64,000 bases of DNA from Agapanthus africanus (GCA_030015575.1 CM057342.1:262036867-262100866); one strand, 5' to 3'. Numbered from the stretch's first letter, positions 34,948 to 48,661 are shown. The notes: generated by a model from the letters alone, not told the origin. A program made the numbers and translations.

Positions 34948-36720
34948 ATGAAACAGAATAGTAGCATTGAGGTAGAACTGGAAGAGGTTCCAGCAACACA
35001 AGACTTGGTTGAACCAGAGGATTCAGTAGTACCTGACGAATCCCAGCCTCTCCGCCGATCTAGTAGGGTTTCTCGTCCACCTGAGAGATACTACGGTTTT
35101 CTCATTGATGGTGGAAGCGAGGATTGCATCATGGAAGATGATGACCCAACTAGTTTCGAGCAGGCCATCACGAGTAGTGACTCTGTGAAATGGCTGGATG
35201 CAATACGATCTGAGATGGAATCCATGTACACCAATAAAGTATGGATTTTGGAAAATGCTCCTGAAGGGGTAAAACCCATTGGGAGCAAGTGGATTTTTAA
35301 AAGGAAATTTGGTGTAGATGGAAAAGTTGAGACTTTCAAAGCTAGACTTGTAGCAAAGGGTTTTCGTCAACGACCAGGTGTGGATTATGACGAAACCTTT
35401 TCTCCAGTAGCTATGCTTAAGTCCATCCGGATCTTACTTGCCATTGCTGCATACCATGACTACGAAATCTGGCAAATGGATGTTAAGACCGCCTTTCTAA
35501 ACGGTGATTTAGAAGAGTGCGTGTACATGACTCAGCCAGAGGGCTTCGTAGATAGTGGGAGCAGCGGAAAGGTATGCAACCTGCTTAAATCCATTTATGG
35601 GTTAAAGCAAGCATCGCGGAGTTGGAACATCTGTTTTGATGTTGTAGTCAAAGAGTTTGACTTCATCAAAAATATAGATGAACCTTGTATCTATAAGAAG
35701 GTAGCAGAGGGTAAGGTTGTCTTCCTCGTATTATACGTGGATGATATACTCTTGATAGGAAATGATATTCCTATGCTGCAATCAGTCAAGCTCTTCTTAT
35801 CACAGAGATTCTCAATGAAAGATCTCGGTGATGCCTCCTGCATATTGGGAATCATGATCTATAGAGATAGATCTAAACGGATACTGGGATTGTCCCAATC
35901 CAGGTACATTGACACCATACTAAAGAGGTTTAGTATGGAAGAATCCAAGCGTAGGAACCAACCCACGATCTCTGGACTCACTCTCTCCAAAGAGATGTCT
36001 CCCAAAACTGATTTGGAGAGAGCTCGCATGCAAGGGATACCCTATGCTTCGGCTGTAGGCTCTATCATGTACGCGATGCTATGTACCAGACCCGATGTAG
36101 CATACTCACTAAGTGTAGTGAGTAGGTATCAAGCTGATCCTGGAGAGAGTCACTGGACGGCTATAAAGAACATTCTCAAGTACTTGCGAAGGACTAAGGA
36201 GATGTTCTTGGTGTATGGTAACGGAGAACTCCAGGTGGAGTCCTTTACCGATTCCAGCTTCCAAAGTGATAAGGACGACTCTAAGTCGCACTCGGGATTT
36301 GTCTTTACCCTCAATGGAGGGGCGGTATATTGGAAGAGTTCCAAACAAGATACCGTTGCAGACTCGACGATGGAGGCTGAATACATCGCTGCCAACGATG
36401 CTGCCAAAGAGGCTGTCTGGATGAAGAAGTTCATTAGTGAACTTGGTGAGGTTCCATCCATTGAGCATCCAATACCTCTGTATTGCGATAACAATGGAGC
36501 TGTGGCTTTGGCCAAGGAACCCAGATCCCATCAGAAGTCCAGACATATTCTAAGGCGGTATCACCTGATCAGGGAGATAGTTGATCGCCGGGAGATCGAG
36601 GTCAGGAGAGTAGATACGAAGGACAACACTGCGGATCCATTCACGAAGGCTATTCCCCAGATACAGTTTGAGAGATTATTCGGGATGCTAGGTATGAGAT
36701 ACTACAGCTGCTGGCCTTAG
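34948..36720 (+). pseudogene. Reverse transcriptase-RNase H part of element F
   Basis: A long open stretch of 590 codons. RT starts at about residue 75 (KWLDAIRSEMESMY, GSKWIFKRK). MDVKTAFLNGDLEE is near 178, IYGLKQASRSWN near 216, and the catalytic YVDD at 263-266. RNase H runs from about 425: FTDSSFQSDKDDSKSHSGF, then STMEAEYIAANDAAKEAVW, then LYCDNNGAVALAKEP. It ends in ADPFTKAIPQ, the usual copia C-terminus. The polypurine tract follows a few bases after the stop. This is the best-kept coding stretch in the window. Confidence 0.92.
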
Positions 36721-36721
36721 T

Positions 36722-36734
36722 GCAAGTGGGAGAT
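36722..36734 (+). other. Polypurine tract of element F
   Basis: GCAAGTGGGAGAT lies directly before the 3' LTR start. The same text in reverse complement stands next to the 3' LTRs of A, C and D. Confidence 0.85.
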
Positions 36735-38928
36735 TGTTAGTTATGTATATGCCCTAGAGGCCATTGTTGTACATATGATGTATATTATAATGGATGCTTG
36801 GATATATATAGAGATGACTTTCTTGCTCGTCATGATAGTATGCTATTTGGTTTCACTTTATCTTAACATGTTGACTTGTATTGGTTTACTGTTTTTCTCT
36901 CATATGTTGATAAAGCCCTTAGGATCTGTACTCGACTACTGGGACTATGATGAGATCATACTAGTGGGGCCATGGTAGTCAATGAGTACATCCTATAACT
37001 GTTCCTAGTCGAGGGTATATCGAGACAGGGCATCGATACACCAGAGTAGACTAGCGTATACGCATCTTGACCCATATGATGGGCAATGGATGATCCCATA
37101 TCCATCGGTGTTTGACATCAGAGATGGTGTACGGGTGCTCAGTGGAGACTGGGTACACTGGACGGACTCGCCGAGAACTCCTAGATGGTGATATACCACA
37201 CGTCAGATGGCAGTTCTCCGGTGACACTGGTACAGGGTAGTCTGTAGACCCGAGATCGTCATAGAGTCTTGTGTGATTCCCGCTGTGCTTTGATTTCCAC
37301 CTTACCACGTCCAAGAGGGCGTGCAAAATGGTGGCTTTTGGGTACAGTCCCGAATCACATGGAGGCAATGAGCGATAGGAGGGGATTCGTCTCTCCCGGT
37401 ATAGGGAGTTGATGTTGTGCTGTGTTCGATTGGCTATAACTGGAAGTCCCTAGCCAGGGCTGATATAGAGATTTACTGGTAAGTGTTACTAGTAGTTTCT
37501 CGACCCGTTATGAGCCACACATCGACACGACTTATCGGTTACTGGGGTCTGACGTTTACCACCCCTAGACTTGATATGCGACATTTCAGACGAACAGACC
37601 GGACTGTACGGGAGTGTTACTGATTGGATTCACAGGAGAACGCACAGGCTAGCTTGTTGATCTTCTGATCGCTCAATACCTGGGTGGCTGTTACGTTTAG
37701 CTGACCGCTTGCAGCTTGTGGGTGTTTGATATGATCATCACCTGCTACCGGCGTATTGACGATTCTTTAGAGTCCTACACAGAGGTTTCTTGGCTCAGGC
37801 GAAATGGAGTAGAGGCACATATGTGATATGTGCAGGACCGAGAATAATGCGATATGAGATACCGTATTATATTCTCGCGATATTTAGATATGAACCGGGA
37901 CATCGGATCAAGTGTTGATTCGATGAATCGGCACATGATATATTAGTCTGTAATATTCGATATAGCCGGATCGTCGAATCAAGTGTTGATTCGATGATTT
38001 AATGTATAATAATATATATGATACATTGTATTACATTATCTAATACTGGCTCGCTTTATTATTTCATTTTCTCACTGGATGATACATTGATATATATGCG
38101 ATATATGTTAATTGTATTATTTTCTTTTGTTGCAAATATATAATATATATGTGATATATATTATTGTGACATGATATGATTTATTATTAAACATGTATAA
38201 GGATGATTAAATGGGATTAGGGTTTGATTAGGGTTAGCTTCTTCTTGCACCTTCTAGAAGCTTTGCTTTTGTCTTGGTTAAGATATTATGGTTGATATTT
38301 TTCCATGACTCATAACTTAACCTAACCAAACCCTAACTCTAGTTTATTCTCTACAAACTCTTAGCCACTCATCCTTGACCATGGTTGATATATCAATCAT
38401 ATACATTTCTTTCTATTCATCACAAAAGGATTTATCATTTCCATTATCATCTTCTTCTCTCTTGATTTTGAGCTCACTAGAAATTCCATTTGTGATGATA
38501 AATTGTGAGAAAGTGAATTAAAAAGAAAGCATAAACACTACTCCCTCATCCTCATCTCATCTAGCCCATGAGATTAGGGTGTTCATCTCTTTAGAGTGAG
38601 AAAGCTTGGGTTTTTGCAACTTCGACGTAGATCATCGGAGATTCGGAACACTTCAAGCAAGCATGGATCGTTCGAGTCGTGGAGCCTCTCTTGAGTCCGG
38701 GAGATCATGGATCGCGGCGAAGGGACTTCTACTCGGAGCTTGTGAAGCGAAGGAGCGGACTACAAAGGTTGTAATCCCTCACACTTAGATAAAAAGATGT
38801 TATCTTGCATGCTAAACCCTAATAATCTAGCAAAGATCCTGTCTTCGGGTTGTTCGGCACATGTAAAATTTCATTCGTGCATGTTTGATGCGTTATGAAC
38901 CTTCACAAGTGTGCCTAGGAACCCTACA
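36735..38928 (+). repeat. 3' LTR of element F
   Basis: 2194 bp, same length as the 5' LTR, differing at about 22 positions by eye. Followed by the target duplication ATAGC. Confidence 0.95.
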
Positions 38929-38933
38929 ATAGC

Positions 38934-39621
38934 CAATCGAACACAGCGCAACATCAACTCCCTATACCGGGAGAGACGAATCCCCTCCTATCGCTCATTG
39001 CCTCCATATGATTCGGGACTGTACCCAAAAACCACAGTTTTGCACGCCCTCTTGGACGTGGTAAGGTGGAAATCAAAGCACAGTGGGAATCACACAAGTC
39101 TCTATGACGATCTCGGGTCTACAGACTAACTTGTACCAGTGTCACCAGAGAACTGCCATCTGACGTAAGGTATAATACCATATGGGAGTTCTCGGCGAGT
39201 CCATCCAGTGTACCCAGTCTCCACTGAGCACCCGTATATCATCTCTGATGTCAAACACCAATGGATATGGGATCATCCATCGCCAATCTGTATGGGTCGA
39301 GAAGGTATACGCTAGTCTACTCTGGTATATCGATGCCCTGTCTTGATACACCCACGAATAGGGACCTTGAAGGATGTACTTATGGACTACCATGTCCCCA
39401 CTAGTATGATCTACATCATAGTCCAGGCAGTCAAGTACACATCCTTAGGGCTTTACCAACATGTAACAGAGAGACAATCAGTGTACACGTTAAGGTAAAG
39501 AGCAACCAGATAGTATACTATCATGTCGAGCAAGAAAGTCCTCCCTATATATGTCCAAGCATCCACTACAATATACATCCTATGTATAGTAATGGCCTCT
39601 AGGGCATACATAGAACTAATA
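38934..39621 (-). repeat. 3' LTR of element B, second part
   Basis: Continues the B LTR without loss after F and its ATAGC duplication, through the shared LTR middle, to the end AACTAATA. On the element strand the LTR thus starts TATTAG rather than TGTTAG. Confidence 0.88.
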
Positions 39622-39639
39622 ATTTCCCACTTGCACTAG

Positions 39640-42430
39640 GGCCATCTGATAGCAGTGGTTGTAGTATCCCATACTCAACCATCCCATAATAGTCTCTCTC
39701 TGGGAAAAGGCCTTTGTGAGTGGATCCGCCGTGTTGTCCTCTGAGTCTACTCTCCTAACCTCGATCTCCTTGGAGATCAACCATCTCCATGATCGGGTGA
39801 TACTGCCTTAGAATATGTCTGGATCACTGATGGGACGGACATTCCTTGGCATAAACCACAACTCCATTGTCACACAATGGGAGGAACTAAGTTCATCTCA
39901 TGAACTAATATACACCCAGACAGCCTCTTTGGTAGCATCTTAAGTAGCGATGTATCCAGCCTTTATCGTCTAGTAAGCCACGGTATCTAGCTTGGAACTC
40001 TTCCAACATACCGTCCCTTTACTAAGGGTAAAGACAATGCCTGTGACTGACATTCAGTCGTCCTTATCACCCTGGAACACTTCCAGTGATTCTTCCCAGG
40101 ATCGATTGATACCATCTCACTACATCTAGTGAGAATCCTAACATCCAATTAGATCTATCTCATAGATCCAAAACCCAGGATTTAGGAGGTATCATCTTGA
40201 TCCTATATGGAGAATCCTTGTGATAAGCGGAGATTGATCGAGCGTAGCATAGGAAACTCCTTCCTTATCAAGAGTTTGTTGTCCACGTACAATACGAGGA
40301 TGACCACCTTACTCTCTACTACCGTTTTGTATATACAAGGTTCATCTACCATTTTGATGAAGTCAAACACTTTGACTATCTCATCAAAACAGATGTTCCA
40401 ACTCCGCAATGCCTGCTTTAATCTTATAAAGCATCTTGTACACGTTTCCGCTGCTCTCACTGTCTACGAAGCCCTCTGGCTATGTACTTACAGACGTTCT
40501 CTTCTAAAACATCATTTTAGAAAAGCAGTCATGACACCCAACCGCCAGATATCGTAGTCATGGTATGTAGCCGTGGCAAGTAGGATCTGGATGGACTTAA
40601 GTACAGACACTGAAAAAGGTTTCATCATTATCCACGCCTGGTCGATGATGAAAACCTTTAACATGTCTAGCTTTGAAAGTCTCAACTTTTCCATCTACAC
40701 CAAGTAATCTTCTCAAGATATACTTGCTCCTGATGGGGATTTAACCCTTCAGATAAAGCAACCAAAGTCCATACTTTGTTGGTGTATAAGGATTCCATCT
40801 CAGATCGCTAAGCATCCAGCCATTCTTATAGAGTCCCACTCCTGATGGCCAGCTCGAAACTAGTTGGGTCATCATCTCATGATGCAATCCTCGCTCCCAC
40901 TGTCATAAAGAAACAGAAGTATCTCTCAGGTGGGTAAGAAACCTTACTAGATCGGCGGAGAGGCTGAGGTTCGTTGGTATCTACTGAATCCTTTGGTTCT
41001 ACCAAATCATCAGCTGCAGTTTGTATAGCTGGAACATTTCCAGTTCTACATAACAGACCTTGCCTCGAGCTTGTCCGGATTTTGCATTTAGACATAGGCC
41101 GGACAGCCCCAAATCTTAACAGACTTAAGAGATGGGCTCTTCCCTTACCATATCTCATATGGAGTAGTAGGCACCTGATTTGGTTGGAACGCCATTCAAT
41201 AGGTATGCAGCTTCACAAGTGCATAAGTCCCAAAAGGAAACAGGAAATTCAGTAGTACTCATCATAGAGCACACCTTATCATATAGGGTGTGATTGCTCC
41301 GCCCCGATACACAAACGTGCTGTGGTGTATACGGAGGAGTAATGCTGAGAGAGAATCTCATTCTCCTTTAGAATAGTCCAGGAATTCCATGCACAAGTAT
41401 TCTCCTCCCTGATCTTATCATAGGACATAATACTTATACCCGTATTTTGGTTCTCTACTTCTAACTTATATTCTGTGAATATCTCAAAAGCTTCGGACTT
41501 ATGTTTCAACAGGAACATATGGCTGAATCTTGAGAGATTATCAAAGAATGTAATGAAGTACAAAGAACCGGTCCTGGCATGTGCAGACAAGGGACCTTAC
41601 ATACATCATCATGTATCAGTCCCAAGAGTTTACTAACTCTTTCTCTGTTTCTAATAAACAGAGCTATGGTCATCTAATCTTTGTGACATGACTGGCAATG
41701 TTTCACAAGATGTAAATTCAAACTGATTTAAATATGCATCTAAATGTAACTTTAGCCAGTTGGGTCGCATTGATATGACCTAGTCTACAATACCTCAAGA
41801 AGGATTCGTTCATTTCTGAACTCTTCCTCTTGTGTGTGTTCTGTATTCTAGGAACTGTAGTTTGATTTAGAACGTCAATGCTTTTAAATAACGTGCCTGA
41901 ACCGATCAACTTTTGATATAGAAAATGTTCAAAACATTATCCATCAATACAAAATTATATCTATCTTTAAAAAATAAAGAGATTGATATGATTTTGTATA
42001 TCAGGTTCGGTATCTAATAGCATTTGTTCAGAATCAATGTATTGATAATACAGGGTGACAGTGACCAACAGACTTGGCTGCAACACTTGCACCGTTTTCT
42101 GTCTCATGAAACTTATCACCCGTTCTCAGTTCTCTACCATTCTGTAGCCCATGTAACATATTACATATGCGGGATCCTGATCAGGTATCAAATACCCAGG
42201 ACGTAAAGGATATTGAGAAACAGTTCTTTATAATGAACACGCCCGAAGGAGATGCATCATATGCACTTTCTTCGTTTGGGCGGCATGGGAATCCTGGTAT
42301 TCCCCTATTTCTAGCTCGGTCTTATAACAATTATAAGTTGGAGCGGGACCAACGTTCCCCAGCTCAGTATAACAAGCGGGTTCGGTCAATACATCCATAT
42401 TATTATCTTGATTAAGGCGTGACATGGTCG
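39640..42430 (-). pseudogene. Coding remnants of element B: linker, protease, integrase, RT, RNase H
   Basis: Minus-strand copia words: RT LVLYVD and FIKMVDEPCIYK (40203-40460), integrase PVSFWDLC and YTPQH (41155-41590), integrase zinc part RYCRLGHINATQLAK (41718-41909), and the gag-replacing linker NNMDVLTEPACYTELGNVGPAP (42228-42420). Heavily broken, with more than ten breaks. It is closely related to C and F. Confidence 0.82.
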
Positions 42431-42617
42431 CTACCTGGAGAGAGAGAGAAGAAAACACTCTGCGTGCGCTTTTGTAAGATCAGATTGGTTATTATTTTAT
42501 CTAATCAGGATGGCTCCCACTGTTTTTATCAAATCTTCCTTCAAACCCTAAAAGGAAAGACTAGCCGGGATTAATTACACGCTACAAGTTCTCCAATCTT
42601 TCAGCCAGGCCAGTGTC
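42431..42617 (-). other. Leader of element B, part next to the coding region
   Basis: Contains the pyrimidine tract with CAG (reverse complement of CTGGAGAGAGAGAGAAGAAAAC) before the first ATG, and the CCCACTGTTTTTATCAAATC segment shared with A, C, D and F. It ends in GTGTC, the duplicated target of C. Confidence 0.75.
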
Positions 42618-44841
42618 TGTAGGGTTCCTAAGCACTCTCAAGAGGTCTCACAAGGCATCAACCATGCCAATTTCAAAATTTAGGGGTGCCGAGAAACCCT
42701 AGACTATGGATCGTTAACTAGATGTCTAGGCGAAACTAGAACTAGTAAACTACTTTACTAAGAGAACGGAAATAGAACCTTTGTAGATCCGGTCCTCCAC
42801 TTTCATAGCTCCGCAATGAAGTCTCCTCGCTGTCCATATGGAAACCCGGGCTCTAGCGTCGGCTTCATCGGAGAAATGGGCGGGCAAGGTCGTCGGCTTC
42901 GTGCCGAAGATGATCTACGTCGAGGCATCACAAGATCAAGCTCCCACTTCACCAAGTCATGAAACTTGTGAAGAAAACACACTCTACTACATGGCAAGAG
43001 GTAGAGGATGAAGAAATAGGAAGTGGGTTCACTTTAGAATTGGATTTCTCACTCATTTCATCAAGTCACCATTGATGAAGTCAAGCTTTCTTCATTGTAG
43101 AAGATGAAGAAGAAGAAGAAAGAATATTATGATAAGTTTTATAAAAAGGAAATAAAAAGAATACTTATCATAATAATAACCATGGTTATGTGTAGAGAAT
43201 TTACCAAGGTTAAAGGAATGGTTAGGGTTAAGGAGAAGAAGACAAAATGATTACTTTGGTCAAAACCTTCATGAAGCTTCAACAAGCTTCTCCATAGAAA
43301 GAAACCATTTTGTATTTTTCTTTTATCTTTTCCAATAAATAAAAAGATAAATGAATGAATAAATAAATATAAACCCTAACCATTTACTTAACCAAGATTT
43401 AACTCTTTACACAAAACCTAGCATTCATGCATCATCAAACATGATACAATCATTTGCACAAAAAATATATCACATATACATCTTGTACAGACAAGTGAGA
43501 AAATCCATTTAAAGTGAACCAATACTAGTTAATGCAAAGTAATATATCAAATATATAATTATACATTAAATCATTAAATCAACACTTGATTCAATGATCC
43601 GGTCATATTGCATATGACCGACTAATATCCAATGTATCGATTTATCGAATCAATCCTTGATTTGATAACTAGGTTATTTCACATACAACCATTCGACACA
43701 CATTCATCGCGAGAATGAAATACGGTATCACATACACGCATTATTCTCGGTCCCGCACATATCTCATATGCGCTCCTATTTCGTTTTGCTTGATCCAGGA
43801 AACCTCTGTGTAGGACTCTAAAGACTCGTCAATACGCCGGCAGCAGGTGATGATCATATCAAACACCCACAAGCCACAAGTGGTCTGCTAAACGTAACGG
43901 CCACCCGGGTATTGAGCGATCAGAAGATCGACGAGCAAGCCCGCTCACACTCCTGTGAATCCAACCAGTAACACTTACCGTACAGTCCGGTCTCGTCGTC
44001 TGATATGTCGCATATCTCGCCTAGGGGTGGTAAACGTCAGACCCCAATAGCTCAATAAGTCGTGTCGATATGAGGTTTATAACAATTTGAGAAACTACTG
44101 GTAACACTTACCAGTAAATCTCAGCAACCCTGGCCAGGGATTTCCGGTTATAGCCAATCGAACACACCGCAACATCAACCCCCTATACCGGGAGAGACGA
44201 ATCCCCTCCTATCGCTCATTGCCTCCATGTGACTCGGGACTGTACCCAAAAACCACCATTTTGCACGCCCTCTTGGACGTGGTAAGATGGAAATCAAAGC
44301 ACGGTGGGAACCACACAAGACTCTATGACGATCTCGGGTCAACAGACTACTCTGTACCAGTGTCACCAGAGAATTACCATCTGACGTAAGGTATAATACC
44401 ATCTGGGAGTTCTCGGCGAGTCCGTCCAGTGTACCCAGTCTCCACTGAGCACCCGTATATCATCTCTGATGTCAAACACCAATGGATATGGGATCATCCA
44501 TCGCCCATCTGTATGGGTTGAGAAGGTATACGCTAGTCTACTCTGGTATATCGATGCCCCGTCTCGATACACCCACGACTAGGGACTTTGAAGGATGTAC
44601 TTATAGACTATCTATCCCCACTAGTATGATCTGCATCATAGTCCAGGTAGTCAAGTACACATCCTAAGGGCTTTACCAACATGTAACAGAGAGACAAGCA
44701 GTATACACGTTAAGGTAAAGAGCAACCAGATAGCATACTATCATGTTGAGCAAGAAAGTCCTCCCTATATATGTCCCAGCATCCACTACAATGTACATCC
44801 TATGTACAGTAATGGCCTCTAGGGCATAAATATAACTAACA
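42618..44841 (-). repeat. 3' LTR of element C
   Basis: 2224 bp, TGTAGGGTTCC to ATAACTAACA. It carries in its U5 part the short basic open frame MPRRRSSSARSRRPCP, also found in the 5' LTR and in solo LTR S. Confidence 0.93.
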
Positions 44842-44849
44842 ATCTCCCA

Positions 44850-47640
44850 CTTGCACTAGGGCCATCTGTAGCAGTGGTTGCAGTATCTCATACTCAACCA
44901 TCCCATAAAAATCTCTCTCTGGGAATAGGCCTTCGTGAGTGGATCCGCCGTGTTGTCCTCTGAGTCTACTCTCCTAACCTCGATCACCCTGGAGATTAAC
45001 CATCTCCATGACCAGGTGATACTGCCTTAGAATATGTCTGGATCACTGATGGGACGGGCGTTCCTTGGCATAAGCCACAACTCCATTGTCACACAATGGG
45101 AGGAACTAAGTTCATCTCATGAACAAATATACATCCAGACTGCCTCTTTGGTAGCATCTTAAGTAGCGATGTATCATGCCTTTATCGTCTAGTTAGCCAC
45201 GGTATCTAGCTTGGAACTCTTCCAACATACCGTCCCTTTTCTGAGGGTAAAGACAATGCCTGTGACTGACATTCAGTCGTCTGTATCACCCTGGAACCCT
45301 TCCAGTGATTCTCCCCAGGATCGGTTGATACCATCTCACTACAACTAGTGAGAATCCTAACATCCAATTAGATCTATCTCATAGATCCAAGACCCAGGAT
45401 TTAGGAGGTATCAATTTGATCCTATATGGAGAATCATTGTGATAAGCGGAGATTGACCGAGCGTAGCATAGGAAACTCCTTCCCTATCAAGAGTATGTCA
45501 TCCACGTACTCTACGAGGATTGTTACTATACTCCCTACTACCTTTTTGTTTATACAAGGTTCATCTACCATTTTGATGATGTCAAACTCTTTGACTAATA
45601 CATCAAAACAGATGTTCCAACTCCGCGATGCCTGCTTTATCCTATAAAACATCTTGCACACGTTTCCGTTGCTCCCACTGTCTACGAGGCCCTCTGGCTG
45701 TGTACTTATAGACTCCCTCTTCTAAAACATCATTTAGAAAAGCTGTCATGACACCCAACCACCAGATATCGTAGTCATGGTATGTAGCCGTGGCAAGTAG
45801 GATCTGGATGGACTTAAGCATAGCTATTTGAAAAGGTTTCATCATTATCCACGCCTGGTCGATGACGAAAAGCTTTAACAAGTCTAGCTTTGAAAGTCTC
45901 AACTTTTCCATCTACACCAAGTAATCTTCTCAAGATATACTTGCTCCTGATGGGGATTTAACCCTTCAGATATAGCATCCAAAGTCCATACTTTGTTGGT
46001 GTACATGGATTCCATCTCAGATCGGTAAGCATCCAGCCATTATTACAGAGTCCCACTCCTGATGGCCAGCTCGAAACTAGTTGGGTCATCATCTCATGAT
46101 GCAATCCTCGCTCCCACTGTCATCGAGTAACCGAAGTATCTCTTAGGCGGGTAAGGAACCTTACTAGATCGGCGGAGAGGCTGAGGTTCGTTGGTAACTA
46201 TTGAATCCTTTGGTTCTTTCAAATCATCTGCTGTAGTTTGTATAGCTGGAACCTTTCCAGTTCTACATTACAGACCTTGCCTCGAGCCTGTCCGGATTTT
46301 GCTTTTAGACATAGGCCGGACAACCCTAAATCTTAACTAACTTAAGATATGGGCTCTTCCCTTTCCATATCACATATGAAGTGGTAGGAAACTGATTTGA
46401 TTTCCCTATTCAACAGGTATGCAGCTTCTCAAGTGCATAACTCCCAAAAGGAAATAGGTAACCCAGTATTACTCATCATAGAGCACACCTTATCATATAG
46501 GGTGTGATTTCTCCACCCCGATATACTATCGTGCTATGGTGTATTCGGAGGAGTAATGCTGAGAGAATCTCATTCTCCTTTAGAAAAGTCCAGGAATTCC
46601 GTGCTCAAGTATTCTCCTCCTTGATCACATCAAAGGACATAATACTTATACCCGTATTTTGGTTCTCTACTTCTAACTTATATTCTGTGAATATCTCAAA
46701 AGGTTCTGACTTGTGTTTCAACAGGAACATATGTCTGAATCAAAAGAGATGATCAGAGAATTTAATGAAGTATAAAGAACCGGTCTTAGCATGTGTAGAC
46801 AGGGGACCTTTCATACATCAACATGTATCATCCCAAGAGTTTACCAACTCTTTCCCTGTTTCCAGTAAACGGAGCTATAGTCATCTTATCTCTGTGACAT
46901 GACTGGCAAGTTTCACAAGATGTAAATTCAAACTGATTTAAATATGCATCTACATGTAGCTTCAGCTAGTCGGGTCGCATTGATATGACCTAGTCTACAA
47001 TGCCTCAAGAAGGATTCGTTCATTTCTGAACTCTTCCACTTGTGTGTGTTCTGTATACTAAAGAACTGTAGTTTGATTTAGAACTTCAATGCTTTTAGAT
47101 AACGTGCCTGAACCGATCAACTTTTGATATAGGAAATGTTCAAAACATAATCCAACAATACAAAATTATATCCTTTCTTTACTAATAAAGAGAGAGATAT
47201 GATTTTGTATATCAGGTTCGGTATCTAATAACATTCGTTCAGAATCAATGTATTGGTAATACAGGGTGACAGTGACCAACAGACTTGGATGTAACACTTG
47301 CCCTGTTTTCTGCCTCATGAAACTTATCACCCGTTCTCAGTTCTCTACCTTTCTGTAGCCCTATATATCTGGGATCCTGATCTGGTATCACATACCAAGG
47401 ACGTAAAGGATACTGAGAAACAGTTCTTTGTAATGAACACACCCGAAGATGATGCATCAGCATGCACTCTCTTCGTTTGGGCGGCACGGGAATTCTGGTA
47501 ATCCCCAATTTCCTGCTCTGTCTTATAACAATTATAAGTTGGAGCGGGACCAACGTTCCCCAGCTCAGTATAACAAGCGGGTTCGGTCAATAATCCGTAT
47601 TATTATCTTGATTAAGGCATGACATGGTCGCTACCAGGAG
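44850..47640 (-). pseudogene. Coding remnants of element C: linker, protease, integrase, RT, RNase H
   Basis: Minus-strand words of copia RT (KQASRSWNICFD, VEYVDDILLIGKE at 45434-45661; ATYHDYDIWWLGVMTAFLN at 45642-45911) and of protease and linker (NNMDVLTE region about 47590-47620; ITKNCFSVS at about 47420). Many breaks. It is the nearest relative of B by words and gaps. Confidence 0.8.
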
Positions 47641-48068
47641 AGAGAGAGAAGAAAACACTCAGCGTGCGCTCTTGCAAGAATAGATTGGTTATTATTTTAT
47701 CTAATCAGGATGGCTCCCACTGCTTTTTATCAAATCTTCCTTCAAACCCTAAAAGGAAAGACTAGCCGGGATTAATTACATACTACAAGTTCGCCAATCT
47801 TTAAGCCAGGCCAGTGTCGGTACTTTGAGGGAGGTCCTCCGTGTTTTCGCACGAACCTAATTAATGTAAACCTCGTTTTCCCAGAGGTGTAACCTCGTTG
47901 ACACCTTTCTAGACACCTACTTGATCGGCTAATTGTAATATGTAAAACTCTCCCAGGAGTAACAATTACTCGCTGCGGGTATCGGGATCCAACTATCTTA
48001 TAGAAGGTATACAATCTCATTGCAAATTTCAACACTTGAAATTCCCGATAATATTTTGCCCCTAACCT

Positions 48069-48277
48069 CCTATGACCTTGACAAAGGCCAACAAACCATA
48101 GGATGCTAGTCAAGTTCAACCCGTCATTTCCTGATTGAATTAAACCCACCCGCACGACCCTTGACAAAGGCCAACAAGGTCGCACGACTACCCTAACCCA
48201 ATCTGCATCATATGCATAAGCAGATAAACACCAGTTAGCTACCGCACACTGCGCCTTGACAAAGGCCAACAAACGCA
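48069..48277 (-). repeat. Triple hairpin array of element C leader
   Basis: The core CCTTGACAAAGGCCAACAA occurs at 48076, 48159 and 48253. Arms: CCTATG/CATAGG, CGACC/GGTCG and ACTGCG/CGCAGT. On the element strand the inner fold is TTGGC-CTTT-GTCAA. Confidence 0.88.
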
Positions 48278-48419
48278 GTACGAATACTAACTACTACTTA
48301 TCTGAAATGACGGAGGGCTACGACAGGTTTTTCTGAAAACCTATTGCGTAATGAACTTGATATCGTTGTAGAATCAAATGATTTTAAAATGGAGTGTTTT
48401 TTAGGCTTTTGTAGTTTTG

Positions 48420-48661
48420 CTAAAGGAGTCACTCCCGGTGAAGGGATCGTCGGTCCTTTCCTCGTCGAATGAGGTGCGGGATATATCATATATATCACTG
48501 TGCAAAGCAAAAACTCTTAAAAGCAATCAAAAGACAAACCGAGTGTGTAGCATCTGCCAGTTATTGCTAAAGGAGTCACTCCCGGTGAAGGGATCTCGGT
48601 CCTTTCCTCATCGAATAAGGTGCAGGATATATCACATATACCGCTGTGCAAAGCAAGAACT
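48420..48661 (-). repeat. Tandem duplication in the C leader
   Basis: CTAAAGGAGTCACTCCCGG through ACTGTGCAAAGCAA is present twice, offset by 147 bp. It is the same duplication as in F, so it arose before the two lines split, or was exchanged between them. Confidence 0.85.

Larger units (their letters stand above)
28609..38928 (+). mobile_element. Element F: nearly whole Ty1/copia retrotransposon without gag
   Basis: Two LTRs of exactly 2194 bp (28609-30802 and 36735-38928), starting TGTTAG and ending CCTACA, with the 5-bp target duplication ATAGC at 28604-28608 and 38929-38933. Order: LTR, initiator-Met primer site, leader of about 2.6 kb, protease-integrase, RT-RNase H, polypurine tract, LTR. 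It looks nearly whole for its type, with about two breaks in the coding part. No gag is recognisable. The LTRs differ at about 22 sites (1.0%, by eye), so it is among the youngest insertions here. It lies in the LTR of B. Confidence 0.95.

Noticed and set aside
35023-35370. 115-codon minus-strand frame opposite RT
   Set aside because: Shadow of the RT frame of F on the other strand; a similar shadow exists opposite A.
38929-39630. Separate LTR fragment after F
   Set aside because: It is the second part of the B LTR, contiguous with 27096-28608 once F and the ATAGC duplication are set aside.
47772-48272. 166-codon minus-strand open frame
   Set aside because: It covers the non-coding leader of C with its hairpins; related leaders do not keep the frame.
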